Part shown: positions 52,592-63,214 of the stretch, piece after piece
Numbering within the stretch: position 1 is the first letter of the stretch
Layout: each line of letters opens with the position of its first letter
From: Roridomyces roridus
Taxonomy: Eukaryota; Basidiomycota; Agaricomycetes; Agaricales; Mycenaceae
Assembly: GCA_029378245.1 (NCBI GenBank)
Contig: JARKIF010000005.1
Location: forward strand, 2,232,001-2,296,000
Direction: 5' to 3'
Length of the DNA stretch: 64,000 nt
The notes under the pieces: model-generated
Told to the model about the DNA's origin: nothing
Database searches by the model: none
The model's input: only the letters and a program-made list of their open reading frames with translations
Position numbers and translations under genes: made by a program

Positions 52592-55500
52592 CTAATGGAA
52601 CTCGGACCACGAGCAGAGCCTCCCAGAACGCACCCCAACCTCCCCCAAATGAATCAAAGGAACGAGGGAAGGCCTAAGATAATCGTCAGGAAAAAAGCAA
52701 CACACATCAAGGCAGCCCACAAACCTCCCATGCGCGCATTGAAAGGGAAAGGCCGTCGCACACAACTGCGCAACAAGCTTCTCGCACTGCTGCTTCGTGA
52801 GCGTATCGTTGAACATGATTGCCCCACGACACGCTTTCGAGTTTACCAGCTCCAAAAGCTGTTGCGGGCACCGGCGTAACGCCCGCAGCCAGCGAAACTC
52901 GTCTTCCTCCTCCTCGTCCTCCTCGTCACGATCTTCGTGCTCAACGACGTGGTGGATAAAGGACGGGTCCGTTTCCGCCTTTGCAAGGACCCCTTTGACC
53001 AAGTCCCGCAGCTCGTCATCTTGTAACAGCTAAAAAGACGACACATCAATCGACCGCCCACTCGAGGTGCGACTCGTACCTTATCGCCGACGACCTCTGG
53101 TATACATCGAACAAACACCTGACTGTATCCGCTCGAACTCCCATCATCCACACCCAACTCCAGCTGTGTACCCAAAGGCTCGGCTTTATCCACAAAGTGG
53201 AATCCCCAATGTCGGAACGCCTCTCGAATCGCTTCATCCCCCAACTGACGCTCCTCATGCCGACTGAGAAGAATCGGCACAGGCCGAGTCAATTCCCGCA
53301 ATCGGATAAACCCTCCCCCTTCCTCCTCCTGCTTCGCCGCCACATTAGAAAGATACCCAAAACAAAGTTCCTTGAGGAACCTCTCGACGCGCACGCGCTC
53401 ATCAGCCGCATGCTGGTCTATGAGCACAACACTCCTGCTGCTCCCCACCGCCGAAGAGGAATCCGCCATCAAGCAAGCGATAAATTTCCGATCAACTTGG
53501 TCGATAACTCGCGCGGTGAGCAAATCCGCCTTCTGGAACCTATGAGCAGACGCCGTCGTAGAATCGCCGTACGCCTGCCCCCGAGCCGCCCGTAGGTAAT
53601 CTGCAAACTGGCAACTATGCCGCTCAGCGTCCGCGGCCGGCAGGTGTGTCAGATGGGGTATCTTTTCCTCCGTTGCAGCATAGATATCGTTCGCCTACAT
53701 AATCGGTTAGGATTGTGAATGGACAGCGACAAATGTACAGCACCTCTAGAGCTTCCTGCATCCATTCAGGCATCGCACTCTTGTCCGCCTTGGCCGCTTG
53801 TCTTCTAGATAATGTACGACTCTGGCGAGCTTGACCAGAGGCGATGGGTGGAGGCTCCGATTGCGGCCGCGAGTTCCCAGTCCGTGTATCGACAACATAG
53901 ATCTGCCCGGTATGCGGGTCAGTCCAAAGCAATTCCTCCGTCTCCTGTAAAGACATGAGTACTTTGCGGCCAACAGCTGGGACATCCCAACCTCTCGCGT
54001 ATATAGAGGTTCCGGAGAGGGGCCCCGAGAAACCTCTGCATAGCCCGAGTCGTCAGCAAAGTCGTATTTCCGCCGTTTCCGGGGAGAGGGCGAAGCCCGA
54101 TCGAGCGCCTTGGACGAAATGGGAGCCGCAAAGCCATGTCGGGTGAGAAATGCCTGGATCGTCGAGGAGAGTAATGTCATGATGGCATTCTTGTCCTACG
54201 AAATAATTATGAAAAACGAGCAACGAAAGGAAAGGTATTGACGCACGCGCAAGTGCACGGATGCCTTGGCCGGCTCGAGGCAGTTGTCTACCTGCTGAGG
54301 AGGGACAGTCAAGTTCAGTACATAGACAGGCTTTTTCTCTGCTTTCCGCGGAGAGCGTCGGACGGCTGAATTCATGATGAGACACGCACTGCAGCGAGCG
54401 GAGACTCACAGCTTCGGAGACTCGTTTCTCCCTCTTCATCGAAAGCCTGCGTATCATTTAATTCAGAGCATAGGAATGGTAGTATTGCATACGTGTTTTG
54501 CGAAAGAGCTGGAGTCAAACTTGGACTCGATGGCATGATGGAGATCGCAGGGAGATATGGGGTGGCGGTTAATATCTGGAGTCGACCATGAGCCACAATA
54601 TATTTTTTCGTTTGATGGATCACAGACACAAGAACTGGTATGCCTTGAAACGAAGGTAAACTGCGTCCAATGTAACAAGGTCAACGTACTTTCGATTGCG
54701 CTCCATCGAGGCTTAAAAAACCCTGGAGCTTTAGGTCACCAAAAGTCTCGTCGATGTCTTCGACGTGCTAACGTGGGTCAGGAACAGTAGATAGGTCCTC
54801 TATAAGACTGACCTGCACGAGGGCCTTGCCGTAGAGGTGTCGAAAGGCTGCTGTCATGGACGCTGTCTTTGGAATCCTTAAAAGCATGTCTTTCTCGTCT
54901 TTCCCACTATGCGTGTTTTCAAGCGTGAATGAGACGCTGGGGAATACAAGTGCGAAAGCTTCGATTTCGTGGCGTATAACGGCGAGAGTCCGAGCTGCTG
55001 CTGGGTGGGAGAGACGCCGTACGGGGAGCTGTGATCCTAGTGAGTATATACGACGCCAAGGACCAGAGACTTGCATTGTAAAAGGCGTCCCGAATGCACA
55101 CGGTGGTTCCGGGTGCCTCGCGTTTCCAACGAACGGCCGCTCCGTTATAAAGAGTTTTGGAGCCCTAGGCCCAATGAGCGCGGTCTTCAAGAGCAGTGAA
55201 GACCCAACCTTGACAATGACCGACCAAGTCTGTCGGGCACGGGCTGTGCGCGAAGCAATCTCGAGACAGCAGACATCGGCGCAAGAGGCCAGAGCTGCTC
55301 CTTGCTTGAATGTACATCCTTGGAACTCGGTGCAACGCACCTTCGCCACGGAATCCAAACGTCGATAGGTCGTCCAGAGAGTCGGGCGCGTACGCTTTGG
55401 AAGTCCCTGGAGCCACGGTTAGGTATGTAAGGATGCGTAGTTTGCCCTACACGCACCATAGCGACCCTCCTCCAACCCTCTCCCGAGTATATCCATACCA

Positions 55501-55718
55501 TCCTTGCTCATGCCAGACCCATCGTCTCGGACCCAGCACATCCACTCTTCGCAATCGACACCGACGTCAATCTGACGAGCACCGGCATCGAGAGAGTTCT
55601 GGATAAGCTCGGACACGACTTGAGACAGCGAGGTGAGGATTTGCGTTGAACGGAGCTTTGTGCGCGTTACGGCGGGCAGTGGCTCAATGGTAGGCTCTTG
55701 CATGGCGCCTGGGCGCAC
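52592..55718 (-). CDS. MLH3: DNA mismatch repair protein MLH3
   Basis: A many-exon gene from ATG 55718 (or 55703) to the stop at 52592. MLH3 pairs with MLH1 as MutL-gamma, a nuclear endonuclease acting in meiotic crossing over and minor mismatch repair. The GHKL ATPase end shows ELIQNSLDAGA, DDGSGMSKDG and FGFRGEGAALAS, then GTTVCIRDAFYN-LPVRRLSHP, joined across a GC-AG intron (donor GCAAGT). The middle gives NRHPISPCDLHHAI and DSSSFAKHAFDEEGE, then VYVLNLTVPPQQVDNCLEPA. The C-terminal domain has the nuclease motif DQHAADERVRVE (DQHA-x2-E-x4-E), SKACRGAIMFND and CAHGRPSLVPL, which together identify MLH3 rather than PMS1. No frame break found; one intron in the middle (near 54630) is tentative. 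Divergent from the nucleoside hydrolase with 91 bp between start codons. Confidence 0.92.
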
Positions 55719-55809
55719 TGTGGCACCTTGAGAGAATCCAGGGTTGGTGTAGAGTCAATTGACGCGTATGCCGTAACGCGTCGGTGCCTCTTCTTCGACT
55801 CTCACCACA
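55719..55809. promoter_or_regulatory. Divergent promoter between MLH3 and the nucleoside hydrolase
   Basis: Only 91 bp separate the two ATGs. CpG-containing motifs (TTGACGCGT, AACGCGTCGG) lie in the middle: ACGCG occurs twice, at 55761 and 55776, and ACGCGT is the core of the fungal MCB/MBF cell-cycle element, which would fit a DNA repair gene. The functional link is inference. Confidence 0.45.
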
Positions 55810-57163
55810 ATGAAGCACGTCTGGATGGATGTAGACCCTGTATGCACCACCAGTTTTTCAATGTCTTTCTTATCTGTACAAGGGCCACGACGATGCCACC
55901 GCGATCTTGCTGGCCATCCATTCACCCGATATCACCCTACTAGGAATCTCAACGGTACAACCTCTGGACTCTCGATAAACCGACTGCTCTAATCGTCAGA
56001 CCCACGGCAACGCATCGAGTGATTGGACTTTCAAGAACGCGGCTCGCTGCCTGCAAGCGTTTGGCGCTTCTTCTCGGTATCCTGACATTCGCGTTTACCC
56101 AGGGAGTACGAAACCTCTCCTGCGTCCGGCGAAGCACGATCCTGAAATCCATGGCGTCGATGGTCTTGGTGGCGTCGAGGGACTCCCTGATGCAGAAAGC
56201 CCTGAAGTCCTGCGCTGGTTTGCTACAGACGCGGACGGAAAGTATACCAGAGCACTCGACGGTATGGCGCTCGCTGTGAAGAAGGCTTGGAATGGCGGTC
56301 GCGGCCACAAAGTCTCTGTAATATCGAGCGGGCCAATGACAAATATCGCTCTCTTCGTTGCGGTGTATCCCGACCTTCTGGATGCTGTTGAAGAATTCGT
56401 TTGTTCGTCTTTTCTTCTTTGGTAAGATTCGGCCTGATCGTCTTCAGTCATGGGCGGCGGCGTTGGTCTTGGAAATAGATCAGCCGTTGCAGGTTAGTTT
56501 TCAACCATGTAATCGATCGATAGCTAACGTGCTCGAAAGAATACAACATTCTCTGTGACCGTGCGTATTTTCCTCAACCGCCCAATTCCGGACCTGATCT
56601 TCTCCAGCTCACGCCGCACAAATTGTCCTCGACGCCCCAGTCAAGAAAACAATGATTCCAATCAATGTCACCCATACCGCCATTGTAACTCCCGCGGTAC
56701 ATGCCAGACTCCTTTCCCCAAATTCCTCCTACCACCCGAACGCCCCGCTTCCCCAAGCTGCAACAAATCTGCGGCACACTCTCTCCACCCTGATCAGCTT
56801 TTTCGCAGACTCGTACAAGAGCACATTCGGATTTAACGATGGTCCACCGCTACACGATGCACTGACAGTTGCATATGTCTCTCACCCCGAGCTCTTCAGA
56901 ACCATCCGATATCGCGTTGACGTGGAGGTCACAGGAACGCACACGTCGGGAGAGACGGTTGTGGACATGTGGAACTATCAAGCGTGCGACGAGCATTCAT
57001 GGGGAGCAGGTGCCAAAAATTGTCTCGTCGCTCAGGCTGTTGATGTAAGAATTCCAACGTTTACGAGATTCGGTTCTGACTTCTTTCAGGTGGAAGGTTT
57101 TTCGAGCTTTTTCATAGCTGTATTCTTCGTGGTGACGAGGTCTCGCCGTTGAATGCAAACTAG
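55810..57163 (+). CDS. Inosine-uridine type nucleoside hydrolase, two apparent frame problems
   Basis: Starts ATG 55810 with MKHVWMDVDP, spliced to GHDDATAILLAIHSPDITLLG. This is the DxDPGxDDA calcium and ribose site of the IUNH family, which cleaves nucleosides to base and ribose for salvage. Further motifs: THGNASSDWTFKNAARCLQA, YPGSTKPLLRPAKHDPEIHG-VDGLGG, VISSGPMTNIAL, MGGGVGLGNRSAVAEYNILCDPHAAQ, KTMIPINVTHTA and DGPPLHDALTVAY with the catalytic-site aspartate. Two spots do not fit. At the intron starting near 56399 the exon lacks one G for the frame (EEF to VMGGG). Near the end the frame gives VVTRSRR (stop 57150..57152), whereas the other frame gives RGDEVSPLNAN (stop 57161..57163), the usual family ending. 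Gene otherwise complete. Confidence 0.88.
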
Positions 57164-57571
57164 TACTGGAGGCATTTCAGTTCGCCGCTCGGGGCCATTG
57201 GCCTCCATGTTCAACTTGATATTAATAATCTCGCCAATCAACCCCGGATCTGCGACTGGGGCCCCGGTCCATGTGGATTTTTAACTTACGGGCGCTCCTC
57301 TGCGCTCCTTCGGCTTCCTTCGGTTTCGGATCTGTGCCGAAGCTTCGAGTCTTCGAGCTTGAAACTCTGCATGCACAGATACGAAAAGGCGCATGGACCT
57401 GGACCGACGCGATCATTAGTAAATGTCCCTGACTCCCTCTTTTTTCAAATTTTACTTCCCCGCAGAGGGCAAAATTGCGGGAAAATTGAATTGGTACGTT
57501 ATCAAACCAGTTTCATCTTCCATTTGCCAAGCGACGCCTCTGGGAACAGCGGCCCGGAGGCACGGGACCCA
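57164..57571. other. Intergenic, no gene seen
   Basis: About 400 bp between the nucleoside hydrolase and the lipase promoter block. Short ORFs only. A TCGAGTCTTCGAGCTT microrepeat near 57345 was noted. Confidence 0.3.
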
Positions 57572-57612
57572 TCCGCTGACCACAGATAGCAAGTGCATAC
57601 CCGCTTTTGGTG
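57572..57612 (+). promoter_or_regulatory. Promoter block shared by both lipase genes (copy 1)
   Basis: A 41-bp block containing CCGCTGACC and CAAGTG-x5-CCGCTTTTGGTG. The CAAGTG part starts 163 bp before the lipase 1 ATG, and the same block stands 161 bp before the lipase 2 ATG at 59458..59499. Twenty of the last 23 bases agree. Retention at equal distance suggests a functional upstream element or simply recent duplication. Confidence 0.5.
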
Positions 57613-57752
57613 CCTGACCAAATTCTCTCCACATGCAACCTATCTCGCTCGACATTGCTGTCCCCAGATTTTACTTGATGTCCGTTCCAATGATAAAAGA
57701 CGCGTTATCGACATGAACTTCGAGGAGGTTTCCCCCCACCCTGGTTCCCAAC

Positions 57753-58973
57753 ATGTTGGCCGCGCGCATTCTTTCTGCATTGGCTTTCCTCGGACTTGTG
57801 TCCGCCGCTCCCTCGCGGCGGCAAAGTACCATAACGGAACTGAGCGCGTCGCAGGTTAGTGGGTATACCCCCTACGCGCACTATGCCGGAGCAGGGTATT
57901 GTACGCCGTCGCAGACCAAGGCTTGGGATTGTGGAGGTGCGTTGGTCGACAGTCAAGCTGGATGCCTACGAATAATTTATACCCTTCTCAGCTCACTGCG
58001 ACGCGAACCCCGGCTTCCAGACCGTCGCATCGGGCGGTGACGGCGACGAGGTCCAGTATTGGTATGTCGGATACGACGCCACGTTGAACACCATCATCGT
58101 GGTGCACCAGGGGACGGACCCAACGGAGCTGTGAGTCTCAAGCATTGGGCGTAGAATGTTGAAAATAAATGTTTGAAGCATTTCCGTCGCGACGGATGCG
58201 GATGCGTTCCTGGAGAGTTTGGACTCGACTCTTTTCCCTGGCCTGCCTTCCGGTATCACGGTACACAATGGATTCGCCAACGAGCATGCCCTGTGCGTGG
58301 CGCGTTTTCTTTTTGATGACTCGTCGAGTTTTTTATGGTAATTGTAGGACTGCGACGTCGGTGCTTGCTGCTGTTCAAACTGCCATTGCCAAGTGGCCTT
58401 CGGTCAACACGGTGACTCTGGTTGGACATAGCCTGGGTGGTGCTCTCGCCCTTCTGGACTCGGTCTACCTCCCGCTCCATCTTCCCAACCTCCACTACAA
58501 GGGAATCATGTTTGGCCTGCCTCGAGTAAGTTCACAGCATAATTGCTAGCGTAAGAAGCTCACCGATTTATCGCAAGGTGGGGAACCAAGCTTGGGCCGA
58601 CTATGCGAGCCGTGGCAACATTATTACGCACATCAACAACAAGTCTGTAGTATTCCTCCTCCAATCGTCCTCAAAGGCTAACCCATATGAATTCCAGGTT
58701 GGACATTGTCCCCATCGTCCCGGGTCGGGGTCTTGGATACCACCACCCAACTGGGGAGGTGCACATCCAGGTCCGTTTTCCCTGTCCGATCTTGCAACCT
58801 GCGCTCACTTTACGTAGGATGACAGTGCCAGCGAATGGCTTGCCTGCCCTGGCGAGGACAACACTTCGGATGACTGCACCACCGGCGCTGTTCCCAATAT
58901 CCTTGATGGCAGCATTCTCGACCACCTGGGGCCTTACAACGGCGTGTATTTAACCACCTTCGGGTGCGCTTAG
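57753..58973 (+). CDS. Secreted class 3 lipase, copy 1
   Basis: Seven exons by my reading, ATG 57753 to TAG 58971..58973, no frame break. It belongs to the fungal class 3 (Rhizomucor-type) alpha/beta-hydrolase lipases, which release fatty acids from triglycerides or related esters outside the cell. A signal peptide (MLAARILSALAFLGLVSAAP) precedes the mature part: YTPYAHYAGAGYCTP, YWYVGYDATLNTIIVVHQGT (oxyanion region HQGT), the nucleophile elbow LVGHSLGGALALLD with the catalytic Ser, KLDIVPIVPGRGLGYHHPTG with the likely catalytic Asp, and a conserved Cys-rich end (WLACPGEDNTSDDCTTGAV). The following gene is a tandem paralogue. The intron positions agree between the two copies except that this one has no intron in GHSLGG. 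Confidence 0.92.
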
Positions 58974-59457
58974 GCACCATGTTATTATTATTATGTACGA
59001 ATGTCTCATGAAGTGAATGGAAAACAGTTCATGTCAAACTGATGCTGTTTTGGGCCGGAATGTTGAGTTGATGTTTAGTTCATGCAACTTCATGCAACTA
59101 ATCTTCAGGCACATCAAGATTTGATGTCCGATCAAGCTCTCAGCATCTTCCAATCAACCTCCATGTCTGAACGTCCCCAAACCGGGCCTCGACTTTCTCA
59201 TGCCACTTTTTTGAATGCATCATCGGATTCCGCTGAACGAATCTGACTGGTTCTGCTTGACCTGTTAAAGTCTTTTTCATGCACCGTGACGGAGATTCGG
59301 AGCAAGCTGGGAAAGTGACTCACCTCGACGCCGTCACCGACGCGATCTCGATTCTCCAAGCGGCTCCCAAGACTTCCAAGCTTTCCAAGGCGTTCACGGA
59401 GGTGTACGACTGTCCACGAGATCACAAGCACGGAGGCACGAGCTGGCACGAGACCTG
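58974..59457. other. Intergenic between the two lipase genes
   Basis: About 480 bp holding the lipase 1 terminator region and distal lipase 2 promoter. A GTTCATG/CATGCAACT repeat cluster lies at 59025..59100. The short ORFs have no recognised content. Confidence 0.35.
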
Positions 59458-59499
59458 TTCCGTTGACCGGAATAGGCAAGTGGGTAGCCGCTTTTGGTG
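59458..59499 (+). promoter_or_regulatory. Promoter block shared by both lipase genes (copy 2)
   Basis: Counterpart of 57572..57612, containing CCGTTGACC and CAAGTG-x5-CCGCTTTTGGTG; the CAAGTG part starts 161 bp upstream of the lipase 2 ATG. Sequence on both sides is much less alike between the two promoters. Confidence 0.5.
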
Positions 59500-59637
59500 T
59501 TTTACCGTTACACATGCGACATTATTTTACCCGGATTGATGTGTGTCCGCCCTGAATATTGAATGCCCGCGTATTTAAGGACGCGTAAACTGCCCCAAAG
59601 AATTCGAGGGACCCCAACCCAACCCACCCGACCCGAC

Positions 59638-60905
59638 ATGCTGGCTGCACGCGTTCTCTCTGCATTGGCTTTCCTTGGACTCACCGCCGCCGCGCCTCCG
59701 CGGCTCTCTTCGCGGCAAAGTACTGCCATAACAGCTCTGAGCGCTGCCCAGATCTCGTCATTCACGCCGTACATCAACTACGCTGCGGCGGGGTATTGCA
59801 AGCCAGCATCAACTAAGGCTTGGAATTGCGGCGGTGAGCGAGGGTGTAAATTTCCCATGTTATCCTATGGCTTAGTTTTTTGTTTGCAGCGAACTGCAAC
59901 GCGAATGCTGGCTTCCAAACCGTCGCCTCGGGGGGTGACGGTAGCGCCGTCCAGTATTGGTATGTCGGCTACGACGCCAATCTCAACACGATCATTGTCA
60001 CGCACCAGGGTACCGACCCTACCAAGTTGTAAGCCACTTTGCGTAATCTGAGATGTATTTTCTTGAAACCATATCTAGCCTCGCTGATGAAACGGACGTC
60101 GACTTCTTCCTGCAGCACATGAATACGACGCTGTTTCCCGGCCTGTCGTCGTCTATCGAAGTGCACAGTGGGTTCGCGGATGAGCATGCCTTGTGTGTAT
60201 ATTTCTTTTTCGTCACAACCTGGTTCTGATTTACCTAGGACCGCGCCCTCGATTCTGGCTGCGGTCCAGGCTGCAGTCGCCAAATGGCCTTCCGTCAAGT
60301 CAGTTACCCTGGTCGGCCACAGCCTGGGTGCGTCTTTTTCAACCAATTCTGTCGCACAAAAATGAACATTCGAATAGGCGGTGCTCTCGCTCTTCTGGAC
60401 TTTGCCTACCTTCCTCTCCATCTCCCCAGCCTGCAATACAAGGGAATCATGTTCGGAATGCCGCGGGTAAAATTAAATTTCACCTTTCAACCACGGACGC
60501 TCATTCTTTTTGACAAGGTGGGCAACCAAGCTTGGGCCGACTACATTAGCCAGGGCAGTCTCATCACGCACGTTAACAACAAGTTCGTCTTTCTTGTTCT
60601 CTCCACGCATTGGACTCAATTTCTTGTAGGCTGGACATCGTGCCCATCGTCCCAGGCCGCGGTCTCGGATTCCACCATCCGACTGGGGAGGTGCACATTC
60701 AGGTGCGTCGTCCCTGTTCCTTGAACCTCAGAGCGTGGCACTCACTCACTTTATGCAGGACGACAGCGCCAGCGAATGGCTCGCCTGCCCCGGCCAGGAC
60801 AACACTTCGGGCAAATGCACCACTGGGGCTGTCCCCACGATTTTTGACGGAAGCATTATCAACCACTTGGGCCCCTATAACGGAATTTGGATGGGTAGCT
60901 GTTGA
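59638..60905 (+). CDS. Secreted class 3 lipase, copy 2
   Basis: ATG 59638 to TGA 60903..60905, no frame break, eight exons by my reading. Same architecture as copy 1: signal peptide MLAARVLSALAFLGLTAAAP, YTPYINYAAAGYC-type start (SFTPYINYAAAGYCKP), YWYVGYDANLNTIIVTHQGT, LVGHSLGGALALLDF, KLDIVPIVPGRGLGFHHPTG and WLACPGQDNTSGKCTTGAV, ending LGPYNGIWMGSC. The GHSLGG codons are split here by a 50-nt intron (about 60329..60378) absent from copy 1, so one intron has been gained or lost since the duplication. Copy 2 also ends earlier than copy 1 (no TTFGCA tail). Substrate range may differ, but this cannot be read from sequence. Confidence 0.92.
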
Positions 60906-60981
60906 ACGAATGGATTGAAAACGAATGAAACTACGGATGTAAAATTAATTTTCGAATGGGGACCTTTCAAGGGAAAAAAAA

Positions 60982-61488
60982 TCAGTCAACCAATAAGTCC
61001 ATGGCCTCGGCAAAAATCTTCTCGGCGCGTTCATCCGCCCGCCGAGCTTCTTCCTCCGTCCATTCGATCAACGCTTCACGGGGTCTTTAGTGAAAGTCGG
61101 TATGAACGAGGAGAGTATACGCACCCCGTTCTTCCTCCGTCAAACCACGCTCCCATTCCACCAATTTTGCGAGAAAAGGAGCTTGGACTTTCTCCCAGAC
61201 GGCAATGACCTAGTAATATCAAAGTTCAGCACCAGCCACAGAAGAGAAGACGCCGACGTACGTCTGGCCCACATAGAGGAGTATTAAGGATGGCTTCGCG
61301 CATCTCTGCCTAAAATCCGTATCCGTTAGGCTGACCCCTTCAAGTGATGTCACTAGACTCACCTGGATAGCCTCCTGAGCATCAAGCAACTGGTCCCGTA
61401 GCTCGTTCTTGGCCTCGAGGTCGGCCTGTCCGAGTTCAGAAGCGACAGTCTGAGGTGAAGGAGTCGTGGATGAGGTTTCAGAGCACAT
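60982..61488 (-). CDS. Small conserved-looking helical protein, unknown function
   Basis: Exons 61488..61363, 61309..61262, 61209..61125 and 61073..60982 join in frame to 116 residues. I do not recognise the family. After a Ser/Thr-rich start (MCSETSSTTPSPQTV) the protein is highly charged and helical: LGQADLEAKNELRDQLLDAQ, AEMREAILNTPLCGPD, VIAVWEKVQAPFLAKLVEWE, GLTEEERALIEWTEEEARRA, ending AEKIFAEAMDLLVD. Four clean GT-AG or AG junctions that preserve frame argue for a real gene. It converges on lipase copy 2, with about 75 bp between stop codons. Confidence 0.65.
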
Positions 61489-61584
61489 GAGTGTAGGAGA
61501 CACGGATAGGATAATGATTTCTTAGCACCCCTGTTTTGAACGCTCGTCATTTGCCAAACAGTAGATCGATCCCCTAATTCTCCT

Positions 61585-63003
61585 CTAAGAATACAACATC
61601 CAATTTCGCCTCTGAACCTTCACTAATCGGAAACTCCCATTGCCAGTTCGCACAGCCGGATTTCGACTCTTGAGTAGTGCCAAGACATCCACGCCTTCCA
61701 AAGCCGACGTTCCACGGACAGCCAGAGTCCTCAGATTAGGCACCAACATCTCTCCCTTCTCTGCTCCTCTGCCCAGCGCCTCAAGCATCTCGCGCAAATC
61801 GGTGATCTGATGAACATCCAACCGAACGAGCTCGTTCGTCCACCTTGCCCCATGCCTGGACCCTCTCTCCAAGATCTCCAACACGCCGGCATTAGAAAGC
61901 AAACAGCCCTCAATGCGCAAGTGCTCCAACGCACATCCTGAGCGGTTCAAAAAGTCGGCAACCGCGTTGGGTGCGGGCGCTGAGCTACACCCGTGACTGA
62001 ACACAAGTTTCCTGAGAGACGGTGCGTGCAGCACTTCCAGAACCGTGGTGGTGAAGAGCCGAGTGCAGTTGTCGAACTCGAGGGTACTGATTTTCGATAC
62101 TGTTCGGGCGGCTTGGGGAGCTTTTGTGTCGTGAGTGCCGCGAAGGATGACGGAGGCAGAGAGTGGAAGGAGGGGAAGAATCCAGAGTACATCTGGTGCA
62201 AAAAAGCACCGTAGAGTGCAGTGTCGAAGTTGAAACCACGGGAGGCGCAATTGGGTAGTGAAATATTCATTTCGGAGATCCATGAATAGGTTCGTTAGGG
62301 CAGGGAGTGACCGGACAATGTCGAAAATCGGCAAGTGGTCGGCATTTCTAGGGAATAGCCGGGGTGTCCGATTGTCATATATTTCCAACTTCCTGAGCCG
62401 GGGAAATAGGGTACTACGCGCGCGCTTCACGAACTGCGTGAAATAACGGTAGCTGCCCAGTGTTACGTCCTCCCATTGAGCGTGTGCTGCGAAAAATAGG
62501 TCCATCACGTCCTGGGATATCGTATAGTGGTCCTGGATTCGGATGAAAAGCGGATAAGGACGAGGCGCGCGTTCCAACTGAAGTTGAATAAAGTATTGCA
62601 AGTGCTTGATAGGTTTTCTGGGGAAGACAAAGTGGGACCAGAGCTCGGGGCATGCCAAAGCGACCGCCCGCCACCTGTGACACACGCGCGAGACGACCCA
62701 TGCGCCTCCTTTCATTGGATCGAGCGGCTTGGTAACGTCCACGCAGCGAGCGAAAAAATCCGCCAGGATTTCGTTAGGGACACGTTGGATTGGCGGGATG
62801 ACAGCTTCGAGCTCCGTCCGTCGGATAGTGAGGGGCTCGATGGCGTGTTGGAAACAGATGAGATTCGTCCGGGCTTTCTCGATGGCGGCGGCTGCCTGGA
62901 GGTCCGTGGGTATGTCGTTGCTGGCGAGGAACTCAGGAAATGAGCTGAGTGGGGAGCCGATTGCGCCGAAACATGGGGCGTCGCAGGATTGCGGTGAGGA
63001 CAT
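61585..63003 (-). CDS. F-box-like protein, single exon
   Basis: An unbroken frame of about 472 residues from ATG 63003 (MSSPQSCDAPCFGAIGSP). The track frame opens further upstream, but the ATG at 63003 is the first that is followed by the family start. It has the layout of the large agaricomycete F-box-like family: a coiled-coil helix (LTIRRTELEAVIPPIQ), the F-box-like motif IQRVPNEILADFFARC, VSRVCHRWRAVALACPELWS, and then leucine-rich strands (LFPRLRKLEIYDN, LPALTNLFMDLRN, APSLRKLVFSHGC, ALEHLRIEGCLLS, NLRTLAVRGTSALEGVDVLA). Presumed substrate adaptor of an SCF ubiquitin ligase. Tandem with a closely related gene at 63215. Confidence 0.85.
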   Translation of the reverse strand: MSSPQSCDAPCFGAIGSPLSSFPEFLASNDIPTDLQAAAAIEKARTNLICFQHAIEPLTIRRTELEAVIPPIQRVPNEILADFFARCVDVTKPLDPMKGGAWVVSRVCHRWRAVALACPELWSHFVFPRKPIKHLQYFIQLQLERAPRPYPLFIRIQDHYTISQDVMDLFFAAHAQWEDVTLGSYRYFTQFVKRARSTLFPRLRKLEIYDNRTPRLFPRNADHLPIFDIVRSLPALTNLFMDLRNEYFTTQLRLPWFQLRHCTLRCFFAPDVLWILPLLPLSASVILRGTHDTKAPQAARTVSKISTLEFDNCTRLFTTTVLEVLHAPSLRKLVFSHGCSSAPAPNAVADFLNRSGCALEHLRIEGCLLSNAGVLEILERGSRHGARWTNELVRLDVHQITDLREMLEALGRGAEKGEMLVPNLRTLAVRGTSALEGVDVLALLKSRNPAVRTGNGSFRLVKVQRRNWMLYS

Positions 63004-63214
63004 GGTGGTTGGGAAGAAGGACGTTCGGATCAGGGTCATTGCCGAAAGTGTCTTGTCATCCGACCCAAATCCGACCACCCTCTTCTTTCTGTCAGTTTAG
63101 CCTGAACCAGTGGACGCTCTGAGAAGACGATGGTTTGGCTCAGAATCCGCCAACTGCTGTGCAGTTTCCGTGAAAAGTTTGTCTTTGGACAAACAGGGCT
63201 ACTTTCTAATTCTG

